A DNA stretch of 64,000 nucleotides from Excoecaria cochinchinensis (lineage: Eukaryota; Streptophyta; Magnoliopsida; Malpighiales; Euphorbiaceae), in contig CANTUQ010000004.1 of assembly GCA_947683425.1 (NCBI GenBank), positions 10,764,001 to 10,828,000 on the forward strand. Reading direction: 5' to 3'. Shown here in pieces: positions 48,901 to 59,870 of the stretch. Numbering within the stretch: the stretch's first letter is position 1; every line of letters begins with the position of its first letter. Under the pieces are notes generated by a model, which ran no database searches, was not told the origin of the DNA, and was given only the letters and a program-made list of their open reading frames with translations. A program made the position numbers and the translations under genes.

Positions 48901-49901
48901 TTGTATTATATGTTGATGACATATTATTCATTGGAAATGACATCCCTATCATGCAAAAGACAAAAGAATGGTTAGGGAAATGTTTTTCAATGAAAGATTT
49001 GGGCGAAGCTGCTTATATCCTTGGGATTAAGATCTATAGGGATAGATCTAAAAGGATAATTAGTCTGAGTCAAAGCACTTATATAGATAAGGTGCTAAAT
49101 AGATTCAGTATGCAAAATTCCAAAAGAGGATTTTTGCCGATGTCTCATGGCATTACTCTTAGCAAGACTCAATGTCCAATGACATCTGATGAGCGAGATC
49201 TCATGAGTATGATTCCTTATACTTTGGCTATAGGATCAATCATGTATGCCATGTTATGCACTCGACCAAATGTTTCGTATGCTTTGAGCATGATGAGCAG
49301 ATACCAGTCAGATCCCGGTGAAAGTCACTGGACAACTGTTCAGAATATCCTTAGGTACTTAAGAAGAACTAAGGATGCATTCTTAATATATGGAGGATTG
49401 GAACATGAGTTAGTAATAAATGGTTATACAGATGCAAGCTTCGAATATGATAAAGATGACTTTAGATCGCAGTTAGGATATGTGTTTGTATTAATTGGAG
49501 GTGCTGTAAGCTGGAAAAGTTCTAAACAAAGCACTGTCGCTGATTCTACAACAGAAGCTGAGTATATAGCAGCATCAAATGCAGCTAAAGAAGCAGTATG
49601 GATCAAGAAATTCATTGCTGAATTAGGAGTAGTACCTAGTATCAGCAACCCTGTAGATCTTTATTGTGACAACAATGGTGCTATTGCACAAGCTAAGTAG
49701 CCCAGATCACATCAGAGATCAAAACATATACTCAGGCATTTTCATCTCATTAGAGAAATAATTGAGAGGGAAGACGTCAAGATTTGCAAAGTACCTACTG
49801 AAGATAACATTGCTGATCCACTTACCAAGGCTCTCCCACAAGCCAAACATGATGGACATACTAGGTCAATGGGTATTAGATATATGTATGATTGGGCCTA
49901 G
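45951..49901 (+). pseudogene. gag-pol: Copia-2 gag-pol, multiple stops
   Basis: Start MASNNTSTMSLQSVLEKDKL at 45951; same domain order as Copia-1. In-frame stops occur near 46281, 46828, 47593, 47716, 47949, 48862 and 49698. Five of the seven are C-to-T or G-to-A changes relative to Copia-1 or the implied ancestor (CAG, CAA, CGA or TGG codons). The nucleocapsid knuckle reads CFHYNEPGHWKRNC, so the second Cys is Tyr. At the sites where Copia-1 is shifted, Copia-2 keeps the frame. RT YVDDILFIG and RNase H GYTDASF remain readable. Non-functional. Confidence 0.9.
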
Positions 49902-49915
49902 TGCAAGTGGGAGAT

Positions 49916-50966
49916 TGTTAGTGGTTATGCCCTAGGCGAAGCATTTGGACCTTGATGTAATCATTACATTTTCATTTATATATAATGGTTTTCTTCACAT
50001 TAATATTATTGGCATGTTACATTATTGTAATGTTTATGAATAACAATATTATTCATGTTGTCCCTAGTCATTTATCACTAAAGGGCATAAAGATAAATTA
50101 AAACCAGTATAGATTTGCATTGATAATCATGGGATAGTTATATATGATGATATAAATCGAATCTATAGGTATTTGTTAGAGAATAAAGTACTTGATAGAC
50201 CCACTGTAAGATCTTGACATGGGATAGTGTCATAAGTGATCTTATAAGAGATATGTTAATGAATCCTTTGACCTGAGGTTATCACGGTTTCCTACATAAG
50301 GAACATTATGTTTTGACATAATCAAACGTTATCTTTAATCGGATAATTAGAAAGTTTATGATCGGACATAATGAGAATTATGTAGAGGAAAGTGAATAAT
50401 CAAGATGGAATTTGTCCCTCTCTTATGAGAGAGATATTTGTTGGGCCCCTCGATAAGTAGGACTGTAAAAATGCATGGCCATGCTCGAATGAATTGATAG
50501 TCTAATCAATGTCATTTGAATTTATCAGTCTACTTAGTGATCGGAAAATTATATTTTTGAAAAATTTAAGTTTGACATGGACCATGACTTATTTTCAAAC
50601 AAGATATCATGTGACAAAAGGATAATGGCATGTTCTATTATCAGGTTAAAATCGGACTAACGATATTTATATTATTTGGGTAGTCATAATGTCATGCTAG
50701 AGACCAATTATGACTTGTGCGCTTATTATGAGATTAGGCCCACTGCCAACTTAATATAAACTTATTGGGTCACACACCAAGACCAAAATAAACAAAAGTG
50801 ATTTTAATTAGGGTATTTCGAAATTATAATGTGAATTTTATTTAATTTAATTTCGAAATCATATATATATATATATATATACACATATAAATAAATCTCG
50901 TATTTTGAATATGAGATAATAATATGTATTAATATAATATTTCTTATTATTTCGAATAAGAAATAA

Positions 50967-51011
<45 letters not shown>

Positions 51012-51472
51012 TCTCTTAATTTTGAATAAGAGATAATATCCTTATTTATCTCTTTATGGTGTAAAATATATACAGATATATAATTGGATATAGGTTAATA
51101 AGTGATTAACCCTAATCATGTTTTTCCTAGATAGAAATGAATAGAGAGTGGCTGATTTTCTTAAGAGAGAAAAACCTAGCCGCCATATTTTTCTTTGAGA
51201 AAGAAAGAACATAAAATCCAGTCACAACGTAAGGGAGCTAGCACCCCTGCGAATTTTGTTCGTCGGTTGCATGTGGATACCGGTAGAGGGTGTTCGTGAT
51301 TGCGGCAGCGCCTGTAGTTCGAGATAAGGAGTTAATCTCGATTTCCTGCGTTTGAAGAAGGTCGGTAAATCTTAACCTCTTCCTTTTGAATCAATTGAAA
51401 ATACATGGATCTTATTTTGTGTTTCGATTTACTCCGCTGCGTTAATTTGAATTATTGCGATGAAACCCAATA
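49916..51472 (+). repeat. Copia-2 3' LTR
   Basis: 1557 bp, TGTTAGTGG to ACCCAATA, followed by TSD AAGGG. Confidence 0.85.
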
Positions 51473-51490
51473 AAGGGGTGTTACATTTTG

Positions 51491-51502
51491 TGGTATCAGA
51501 GC
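51491..51502 (+). other. Tekay-2 primer binding site
   Basis: TGGTATCAGAGC, five bases after the LTR end at 51485. Confidence 0.85.
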
Positions 51503-51597
51503 ATTAGGTTTAGGGATTTCTGGGCTAGTGTAAGATAGAGTGTACGTCTAGTGTTGTGTTGGCCTGATGCGGATTATTGTGTATGTTTTGTAGTTAG

Positions 51598-52806
51598 ATG
51601 GAGTCCACTCGTGGATCACTTGAGGGGTCAGCAGAGAGTGTAAATCCCCGAGAGCAAGATCCATCAATTTCTGGTCCGGCTCAGCCAACTAGGGTGCAAC
51701 CTAAGGCCCCTGCGGTCCCCTTTGAGGCCATGCTCAAGATATCTTAGGATATGGCCAAGGTGTTGGAAAGAGTTACTGCCCCTAGAGCTCCGATTAAGAA
51801 TATGCGGAAGTTTGGAGCGGAGGATTTCTTTGGAACTAGTTTGGATGAATCGGATAAAGCTGAAAGGTGGATTGAGAAGGTTAGCCGGGTGCTAAGGAAG
51901 ATTCGTTATCCTCCGGAGAGAGAGGTGGAATGTGTAGTATCTTTGTTGCAAGGCTCAGCTTATGATTGGTGGACATTGGTGCTTAGGCATCCTCAGCTTC
52001 CCGAGACTGTGATATGGGAGTTCTTTAAAAGGGAGCTTCGGAACAAGTATATGACTAAGGCATTCAAGGAGGCCAGATGGGCACAGTTTTTAACCCTTCG
52101 GCAGAGAGTGTTATCTGTAGCGAAATATGAGAAGGAGTTTAATCGACTCAGTAAGTATGCACCACCAGGAGTTCTCATTGAGGAGTTTCGATATCAGCAG
52201 TTTGAGGCGGGTTTGAACGAGTCTCTTAAGGTGATGTTGGTTTCTTTAATGTCTGCACCGGATATCAGTTATTATCAGATCGTGCAGGCAGCTTTGAGAG
52301 CGAAGCGCTCTGAGAATATTTTAAGGCAGAAGGCTCAGAGGAAGAAGGCATCTAGAGGAGGTTCTTCTTCAGGAAAGAGGTCACATGAGTCTCAAGGAAA
52401 TCCCTCTGGTGAGTTGCATCCTAGTCCGGCTACTAGAGGGAGGAGACAGGATTCCTTTAAAGGGTCTAGCACGGGTAAAGGAGCTTCGGGTGGTAGAGGT
52501 GATGGTGTGCCTCAATGTTCACATTGTAACAAGCGCCATTGGGGCAAATGTCGGTGGTTGATGGGAGGATGTTTCAGATGTGGTAACACTGACCACTTTC
52601 TAGCTCATTACCCAAATTTGTATGAGAATACTCAGGGTCATCTAAATGCGAGTCGAGCTGGGTCGAATGTTCCTCAAGGCAGTCGTGTTAGAGGTAGAGG
52701 ACGGGGTCGTGGTGGATGGCCTCGAGAAAGAGAATCCTTTGAGATGATTGATCGTCCAGCGCCAGCGGCTGCAAGAGCCTATGCAATGAGTGCCCGTGAT
52801 GACTAG
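51598..52806 (+). pseudogene. gag: Tekay-2 gag, one internal stop
   Basis: Start MESTRGSLEGSAES at 51598. A TAG near 51747 interrupts the N-terminal linker; after it 351 codons are open from 51751. The gag domain shows LDESDKAERWIEKVSRVL, LLQGSAYDWWTLV and YEKEFNRLSKYAP. The knuckle reads CFRC-GNTD-H-FLAH-Y, so the last Cys is Tyr. An RG-rich stretch (RGRGRGRGGWPRE) and AYAMSARDD close the gag, and the TAG at 52804 separates it from protease. It resembles the TR-GAG protein along its full length, including CSHCNKRHWGKC versus CEHCHRYHWGTC, which places TR-GAG in a related family. Confidence 0.8.
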
Positions 52807-55690
52807 GATGCTCCGAAAGTCATAGCCGGTAAGTTCTTACTTTTCAGTATTGAAATGTATGCTTTGATAGATCCAGGTTCCACTCATTCTTATTTGTTTT
52901 CCAATAAGTTGTGTGATGAATTAGCTAATGAGGATAAATTGGATTATGAGATATGCATGACTAGTCCGTTAGGGCAATGTGTTAAGGTAAATCAGGTATA
53001 TCGGGATTGTCCTTTGTTGGTGCAAGGTAAGGAATTTTCAGTTGATCTGATTAGACTACCATTTCATGAGTTTGACCTCATTCTGGGTATGGATTGGCTA
53101 TCCAAGCATTGAGCTATAATTGATTGTCAGAGGAAAATGGTTGTGCTTAAAGATAGGGATCAAATACCTATGGTAGTAAAAGGTTTAGGAAGTAACTCGC
53201 TGCATAATGTGATTTCGGCTTTGAAGGCCAAACGGTATATGAGGAAGGAATGTGAAGCGTATTTAGCTTTGATTTTGGATTCCCGATGAGGGCAAGTAAA
53301 GATACAAGAGATTTCAATAGTAAGAGAATTTGCGGATGTGTTTCCAGAGGAATTATCGGGTTTGCCACTAGAGAGAGATGTAGAAATGTCTGTGGATATT
53401 ATACCGGATGCGACTCCGATTTCTAAGGCTCTGTATAGGATGGCTCCGATGGAATTGAAGGAGTTGAAAAGTCAGTTGCAAGAGCTTTTGGATAAGGGCT
53501 TTATTCGGCCGAGTGTGTCGCCTTGGGGTGCTTCTGTCAAGAAAAAGGATGGTACCTTGAGAATGTGTATTGACTATCGGCAGATTAACAAGGTCACCGT
53601 GAAGAATAAGTATTTGTTGCCACGGATTGAGGATCTTTTTGATCAGTTAAGAGGAGCGAGAGTGTTTTCAAAGATAGACTTGAGGTTGGGTTACTATCAG
53701 TTGAGAGTCAAGGATGCGGATGTTGCAAAGATAGCTTTTTGGATGCGTTATGGTCATTACGAATTTTTAGTGATGCAATTTGGTTTGACTAATGCGCCCG
53801 CAGCTTTCATGGATTTGATGAACAGGGTATTTAGATAGTATTTGGATCGTTTTGTTGTGGTATTCATCGATGACATCTTAGTTTATTCTAAGGATGAAAA
53901 GGAACATGAGGGACATCTGATTGGTATTGCAAGTATTAAGAGACCATCAGCTATACGCTAAGCTTATTAAGTGTGAATTTTGGTTAAAAGAGGTAACATT
54001 CCTTGGACATGTGGTTTCGGCGGAAGGTATTCGGGTAGATCCATCTAACGTTCCATTGTGAACTGGTTGCCACCAAAGTCTGTACCAGAAGTGAGGAGTT
54101 TCCTTGGTTTAGCTAGTTATTATAGGTGGTTCGTGAATGAATTTTCTGTGATAGCTTCGCCTTTGACTCGGCTTCTCCAAAAGGAGGTTAATTTTAATTG
54201 GTCCGATAGGTGCCAAACGAGTTTCGAGCAGTTAAAGGATATATTGATTAAGGCTCCTGTACTTACTCAACCCGTCTCGGATAAAGAGTATGCTATGTAC
54301 AATGATGCCTCAGGTATAGGATTAGGCTGTGTTCTGATGTAGGACGGTAAAGTGATCGCCTATGCTTTTAGGCAGTTGAAGCCTCATGAGCAACATTATC
54401 CGTTGCATGACTTGGAGTTAGCAGCAGTAGTGTTTGCTCTTAAGGTATGGCAGCATTATTTGTATGGGGAAACTTGCAGGATCTTCATCGATCACTAGAG
54501 TCTGAAATATCTGCTCACTCAAAAAGAATTAAATTTGAGGCAGCAAAGATGGTTGGAGTCATTCAAAGACTATGATTGTATCATTGATTACCATCCGGGC
54601 AAGGAATATAGTAGCAGATGCTCTGAGTAGGAAATCAGTGTCAGCTTTATCTCTGAGTAAAGTAAAGTGGAGGTTTGATTCAGAAGGAGCACTTATTGCT
54701 CAATTGAAGGTTAGACCGAGCTTGAGGCAGTTAATAGTGGATGCACAGTCAAGAAGGCGAACTGAATTTTCTGTAGATAGAGAGGGAGTTCTCAGATTTG
54801 GGAATCGATTATGTGTGCCTAATGTGGATAATGAGAAGAGAAGGCTTTTGCAAGAAGCTCATTCATCGGTTTTCACGATGCATCCTGGAGGAAATAAGAT
54901 GTACAGAGACCTGAAGCAATTCTATTGGTGGCCGAGTATGAAAAAGGATATAGTGGAATTTGTTTCGGAGTGTTTGGTATGTCAACAAGTGAAAGCTGAG
55001 CATCAAGTCCCAACAGGATTGTTGCATCCCTTACCCATTCCTCAATGGAAGTGGGATGATATTACGATGGACTTTGTAGTTGGTTTGCCCGTAACACAGC
55101 ACAAGCATGATTCTGTGTGGGTGATAGTCGACCGGTTGTCGAAGTCAGCACACTTCTTGCTAGTTCGGTTAGATTATTCCATGGACAAGCTAGCTGATAT
55201 CTATGTGAGTGGGTTAGTAAGGCTTCATAGAGTTCCCATCTCTATTGTGTCTGATCGGGATCCGAGGTTTACGTCAAAGTTTTGGAAGGAGTTACAGTAG
55301 GCTTTAGGTACTCGGTTAAATTTTAGCACTGCCTTTCACCCTCAGACCGATGGTCAATCAGAAAGAGTTATTCAGATTCTTGAAGATATACTTCAGGGAT
55401 GTGCTTTGGAGTTCTCAGGTAGCTGGGACAAGTATGTGCCTTTGATGGAGTTCGCTTACAATAACAGTTATCAAGTGAGTATCGAAATGGCTCCCTATGA
55501 AGCTCTTTATGGACGAAAATGCAGAACTCTGGTGTGTTGGACTGAGTTATCGGAAAGGTTAGTTGTGGGTCCGAAATTGATTAGAGACACGGAAGAAAAG
55601 ATTAGAGTGGTGCAACGGAATTTAAAGGCAGCCAAAGATAAGCAACGATCTTATGCTGATTTAAAACGAAGGGACATTCGATATGAGGAG
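52807..55690 (+). pseudogene. pol: Tekay-2 pol, multiple stops, truncated integrase
   Basis: In order: protease (ALIDPGSTHSY, about 52858), RT (KKKDGTLRMCIDYRQIN about 53530, FSKIDLRLGYYQLRV, QFGLTNAPAAFMDLMN, active site VFIDDILVYSK about 53860), RNase H (NDASGIGLGCVL about 54300, HEQHYPLHDLELAAV), and integrase with HHCC zinc ligands (about 54850-54990) and catalytic regions MDFVVGLP, SIVSDRDPRFTS and HPQTDGQSERV. Stops lie near 53110, 53287, 53836, 54340, 54496 and 55298, with frameshifts near 53920 and 54601. After KRRDIRYEEG the frame jumps straight to the PPT, so the end of integrase and the chromodomain region normal in Tekay elements are missing. Non-functional. Confidence 0.85.
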
Positions 55691-56743
55691 GGGAGTATTA
55701 TAATGCCCCGTTTCCACCCTAGTAGTGCCTTGTGCTTGTGTGGTTATGTGTGTGTGTTTAAATTTAGCATGTGTTATTTTGTGTATGTGTATGGTTTAAA
55801 TTATAGTATTTTATAATTGTGGGGTTTTGCTTGGGTGTGAGAGTGTGTAGGGGATTAGTGTGTATGTAAGTGAGGTTTGGTTTGGGTGTAGGTAAGGATG
55901 GGTTTTGGGTGTGTCTTGGGGTAGTCTTCCAATAGGGGGCTACCATGTGACAAGTGGGGGGTAGTATATAATGTGGAGAGAGGAGAGAGAATCAGTTTTT
56001 TTTTTCCTTTTGCTTTTCCCGTTTCTCCCGTTTCTCCCTTTTCTTCCTGCTTTTCAACTCCTTCTTTCTTTCTTCTTCACTTCCTTGCAATCCTTCCCTT
56101 TTTGCTGGAATTTTGGTGAATTTTGGGTGATCTTAAGTTAATTTAGGTAAGAAATAGCTTATTGTTTTTCCTCATCCTCTTATTTCTTCTAATTTGGTTA
56201 ATATGAGCATTTGGGTATTTTTGGAGTTTGAGTTTAAAGCTGGTTGTGTTGGATGTTTTTTCTTAGAGATCCCTCCTAGAAAGCCCAAAGGCAAGGAAAT
56301 AGCAAGTGGAAGCAGAGCCCGTGATTAGAATTCAAGAACTTGAGGTTTGGGAATGTTTGAGCTTTTGTGGGTTTTGTGTGATTATTTTGTGTTTTGTGGT
56401 AATTACTGGAATTGATGGGGTATATTGTGGGTATTTGTATCTCATTGATATGGGTGTTGATTAATTTGAGTTGAGATGCATAGTTTGTGAAGAATTGAAC
56501 TATATTATGAATTTGCATGAAATTCTATGAGGAATTGCTAGTTTAGTAAATTCTGGATTTTGATCTTGTAAATTATATGTTTTGATGATGATAATTGGAT
56601 TATAAGTTGAGTTTTAGGTTACTTAAGATGTTGTGAATGATCTATTTGTGTGGGATTGTGTTTTGAAGTCAATTGGAGGTTTTGGTGAAAAGTTGGAAGT
56701 GAAATTCTGCAGGTTTTTCGCGTAAGGGTTGGAAATCCCGACC

Positions 56744-57044
56744 CTGTCACGAGGTTGCGATAGAGCTCGGTGATTTCAGCCTTCGTACGCGCCAAGCATG
56801 GGTTATCGAGCGGTCACAGTGGGAGCTCTCTGTCGCGAGTGCGACGTATGTCGCGAGTGCAATAGAGCGCTCAGCTGCCGAGTGGGTTTTGGACAGTCTC
56901 CTGTCGCGAGCGTGACAACATATGCTAGCCTCTCACTGTCGCGAGCGCGATAGTGAGACAAGTTTCTTTCCCGTTCGAGAACGAGGACTGTCGCGATCGC
57001 GACCTGGGGCAATCCTCGCCTCTATCGCGAGCGCGACACCTCCT
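56744..57044. repeat. Tekay-2 palindrome cluster, 3' LTR
   Basis: Variants of GTCGCGAGCGCGAC near 56830, 56902, 56937, 56988 (GTCGCGATCGCGAC) and 57023. Its copies have decayed at different bases from those in the 5' LTR. Confidence 0.85.
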
Positions 57045-57591
57045 TTCTTCAAAATATTGAGTTTTTTTTTTATGCTCTCAATGTTAAATTTTCAAGCTTG
57101 TGATACTTTTATAATTATGCATGGCAATTTTATGAATTATATGAATGTAAATTGAATGAATTATACTTGATCTCCGAAAGTCAATAAGTGGATAAATAGG
57201 CATGCCTATAGAGTTCAGTTAGCTGCAGCCATGCGTATGCGTTCTGGACCTTGATCAGGTCCCTGTTCGGATCCTCGCGATCCCTTTTTAAACTTGAATC
57301 TTGTTTCAGATTCCATGCGAAAATGTTTGAATCAAAAAGAAAGGAATAATTTTGATACCCTCGAGTATCATGCGTTTTGAATGATTATGCATTACTCGCT
57401 ATCCACTATTTTGAATAAGCTAGTTTATTATAATTACGTGTTATAATTTAGTTTAGTATAAATGATTATTTGATGAAAAATATTGTTATCTTGAATATAA
57501 TGAACTGTTTTAAATATTGATTTTCAGTATGTGCCAAGTGTATGTGATTTGTTGACGTCCACTGTGAGTGGTCGTTTTTCATTGTGTTTTT

Positions 57592-57638
57592 CCCCACTAA
57601 GCGTATTCGCTTAGCACGGGTGTTTCATCTGTGCAGGT
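57592..57638 (+). other. Conserved LTR two-hairpin motif, Tekay-2
   Basis: CCCCACTAAGCGTATTCGCT, then TAGCACGGG, a loop, and GTGCAGGTG. Same order and strand sense as in TR-GAG and S2, 431 bases from the LTR end. Confidence 0.75.
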
Positions 57639-58069
57639 GTGGAAGATGTTGGAGTTTCTGGGCAGGGTAATCCATTTTAGCAGGGCCAACACAACTAGAA
57701 GAGAGAGATTTTGTAGTGCTTATTGTACCCCTTTTGTATATGTAATAGTTACTGATTTTGTAATGATGACTCTTGATGTAAATTATACTTCTATAATTTT
57801 GGTTTGATATCAAATATGTGTATTGATCTCTTGTGCTATGGCACTGTTGTATTTTTGGATATGGAAAGACTTTTATGTAAATTAATAATATTGTATTTTT
57901 GGTTTCAGCATCTGCCCTCTATTTTAAGAATTCTATTTTACCGCTTTGAATGTATGATTTGCAACTTTATTCGATTTGTTTGAGTTTTTTCATGACAACC
58001 CTCATCTATCGGGGTCCTTCTTCCTACTCAAGGGATGAAGCTCCACTCGTATAGGTAAGGGGTGTTACA

Positions 58070-58425
58070 GTAGTCTTGTCAGCGATTAGGTGCAATCACT
58101 TTGTAGTATATTTAACGGCTCGGTGATATTCAACCTCTGCACTTTGTAGTCTTGTTAGCGACCCAGTGCAATCACTTTGTAGTCTATTTAATGGCTTAGT
58201 GATATTCAACACCTGCACTTTGTAGTCTTGTCAGCGATTTGGTGCAATCGCTTTGTAGTCTATTTAACGGCTCGGTGATATTCAACACTTGCACTTTATA
58301 GTCTTGTCAGCGACTCGATGCATTCACTTTGTAGTCTATTTAACGGCTCGTTAATATTCAACACTTGCACTTTGCAGTCTTGTTAGCGACTCGGTGCAAT
58401 CACTTTGTAGTCTATTTAACGGCTC
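58070..58425. repeat. About 77-bp tandem repeat, 4-5 copies
   Basis: Unit begins GTAGTCTTGTCAGCGA and includes CACTTTGTAGTCTATTTAAC and GGCTCGGTGATATTCAAC. It resembles the internal arrays of T1 and T2 in style, not sequence, and may be the remains of a third TAT-like element. Confidence 0.8.
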
Positions 58426-59168
58426 TGTAACACCCAATAACCATCCACTCACTTAGCTCAGCTAAGGGGGACGAAAATGGTTGTCACAACACATCAAACG
58501 CACACACAACAAATCCTGCATAAAGATTCCTTTCACACATTCAGTCACATGCAGCGGATGACGCATACACTTCACATGGTTGATTAGATAGTTATCGCTT
58601 AATACATCATTATACAGTTCACTTAAAAGAGTTTTACCATTGGTATACTACACATATATAAAATTTACTATTATAAACTTATCACTGAATATTATTACGT
58701 TACTTAAACATTACAACTTTACATATTCCTAGATTGCCAAAAGATCATACACAATTTAATCAATTGCATTGCCCGTAACCCCGAAACCTACGCTAGAGGT
58801 ACTCCTAATGTTGACCTTCGACAATGCAGATCCATCCTCAAAATTTACTTCATGTCAGTACCTGCATGGAGTAGAAATTTGTGCTAAGCGATAACGTTTA
58901 GTGGGGAAACAACAAATTGCATATGTATGTATACTATACTCATAACACGGTTGCATAATTCCATTTCTATTCAACATCCACATTAATAACACATTCACTT
59001 TAGTATACACATTCAATTATACACATCACATTAATCACTTATTTACATCATTATCTTATCTATTCAGCCTAGCTTGCAACTCAAAAATGCGGATAACGGG
59101 TATCGCATTAGTACCCGAAGGTACATAAATTACATTGTATCCATAGATACTCATTTATGCATTGGTAC
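58426..59168 (-). mobile_element. Chromovirus-type LTR fragment, reverse
   Basis: Starts TGTAACACCC directly after the tandem array and carries the two-hairpin motif at 58860-58906, about 434 bases from the LTR 3' end. It is interrupted at 59169 by the CACTA-type end. I could not find the other LTR boundary. Confidence 0.55.
58860..58906 (-). other. Conserved LTR two-hairpin motif, second stem decayed
   Basis: GTGCTAAGCGATAACGTTTA then GTGGGG keeps the first stem (one mismatch); the second stem retains only its ends (CCTGCA and GTGC). Confidence 0.6.
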
Positions 59169-59870
59169 CACTACAAGAAATTACACCTTTTATGACGCAA
59201 TAAATTATCATGAAAAATTCATTTTTCGTCGCTGAAAAAATAAAGTGACGAATTTTTATCGTCATAGAGAACGTAACGGTAGGCGCGTAACATAAAAGTT
59301 TACGTGACAATTTACTTTTTTGTCACCGTAAATATCATTTTTTGTGACGAAAATGATTATCGTCATCTTTGGTTCTTACTTTTCATGACAAAAATTATGT
59401 CATAAATAAAATTATATTTCGTCACATTATATTGTTTATCGTCACAAAAAATTATCATTTTTTATAACAAATTTAAAATTCGTCACGAAATTAAATATTT
59501 TTAATGACGAAACTCTACTTCTAGTTAAAACCATTAAGTATTGGTTACGTAATTATCGTCATAAATAAATATAATTTTCGTCATAAAATATTTAATGTCG
59601 TCAATAAATCTAATACTTTAAGTGACGAAAAATAATTTCGTCATTAAATAAATACATATTAATGATGAATGTAAATCGTCATATTATTTTATAAATTAGT
59701 GACATAAATACGAACAAAAATAATTGTCACAAAAAATAGTTTTAGTGACAATTTTTTATTGTCATTAAATTATATTTTTTTATTACAATATTAATATCGC
59801 AATTGTAAACATTATATCGTCATTTATGAACAAACAAGTCGACAAATTATGATAAATATACTCGCATATA
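59169..59870. mobile_element. CACTA-type DNA transposon end with subterminal repeats
   Basis: Begins CACTACAAGAAATTACACC, a typical plant CACTA terminus, preceded by TAC as possible 3-bp target duplication. The next 700 bases are filled with both orientations of the short word GTGACGAA/TTCGTCAC and its variants (CGTCAT, ATGACGA), the usual subterminal transposase-binding pattern. The opposite terminus (CTTGTAGTG) is not found in the window, so the element either runs past 64000 or is truncated. Confidence 0.75.

Larger units (their letters stand above)
55699..58069 (+). repeat. Tekay-2 3' LTR
   Basis: 2371 bp, beginning TATAATGCCCCG (the usual TG is TA) and ending GGGGTGTTACA. It contains the palindrome cluster and the intact two-hairpin motif. 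Confidence 0.85.
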
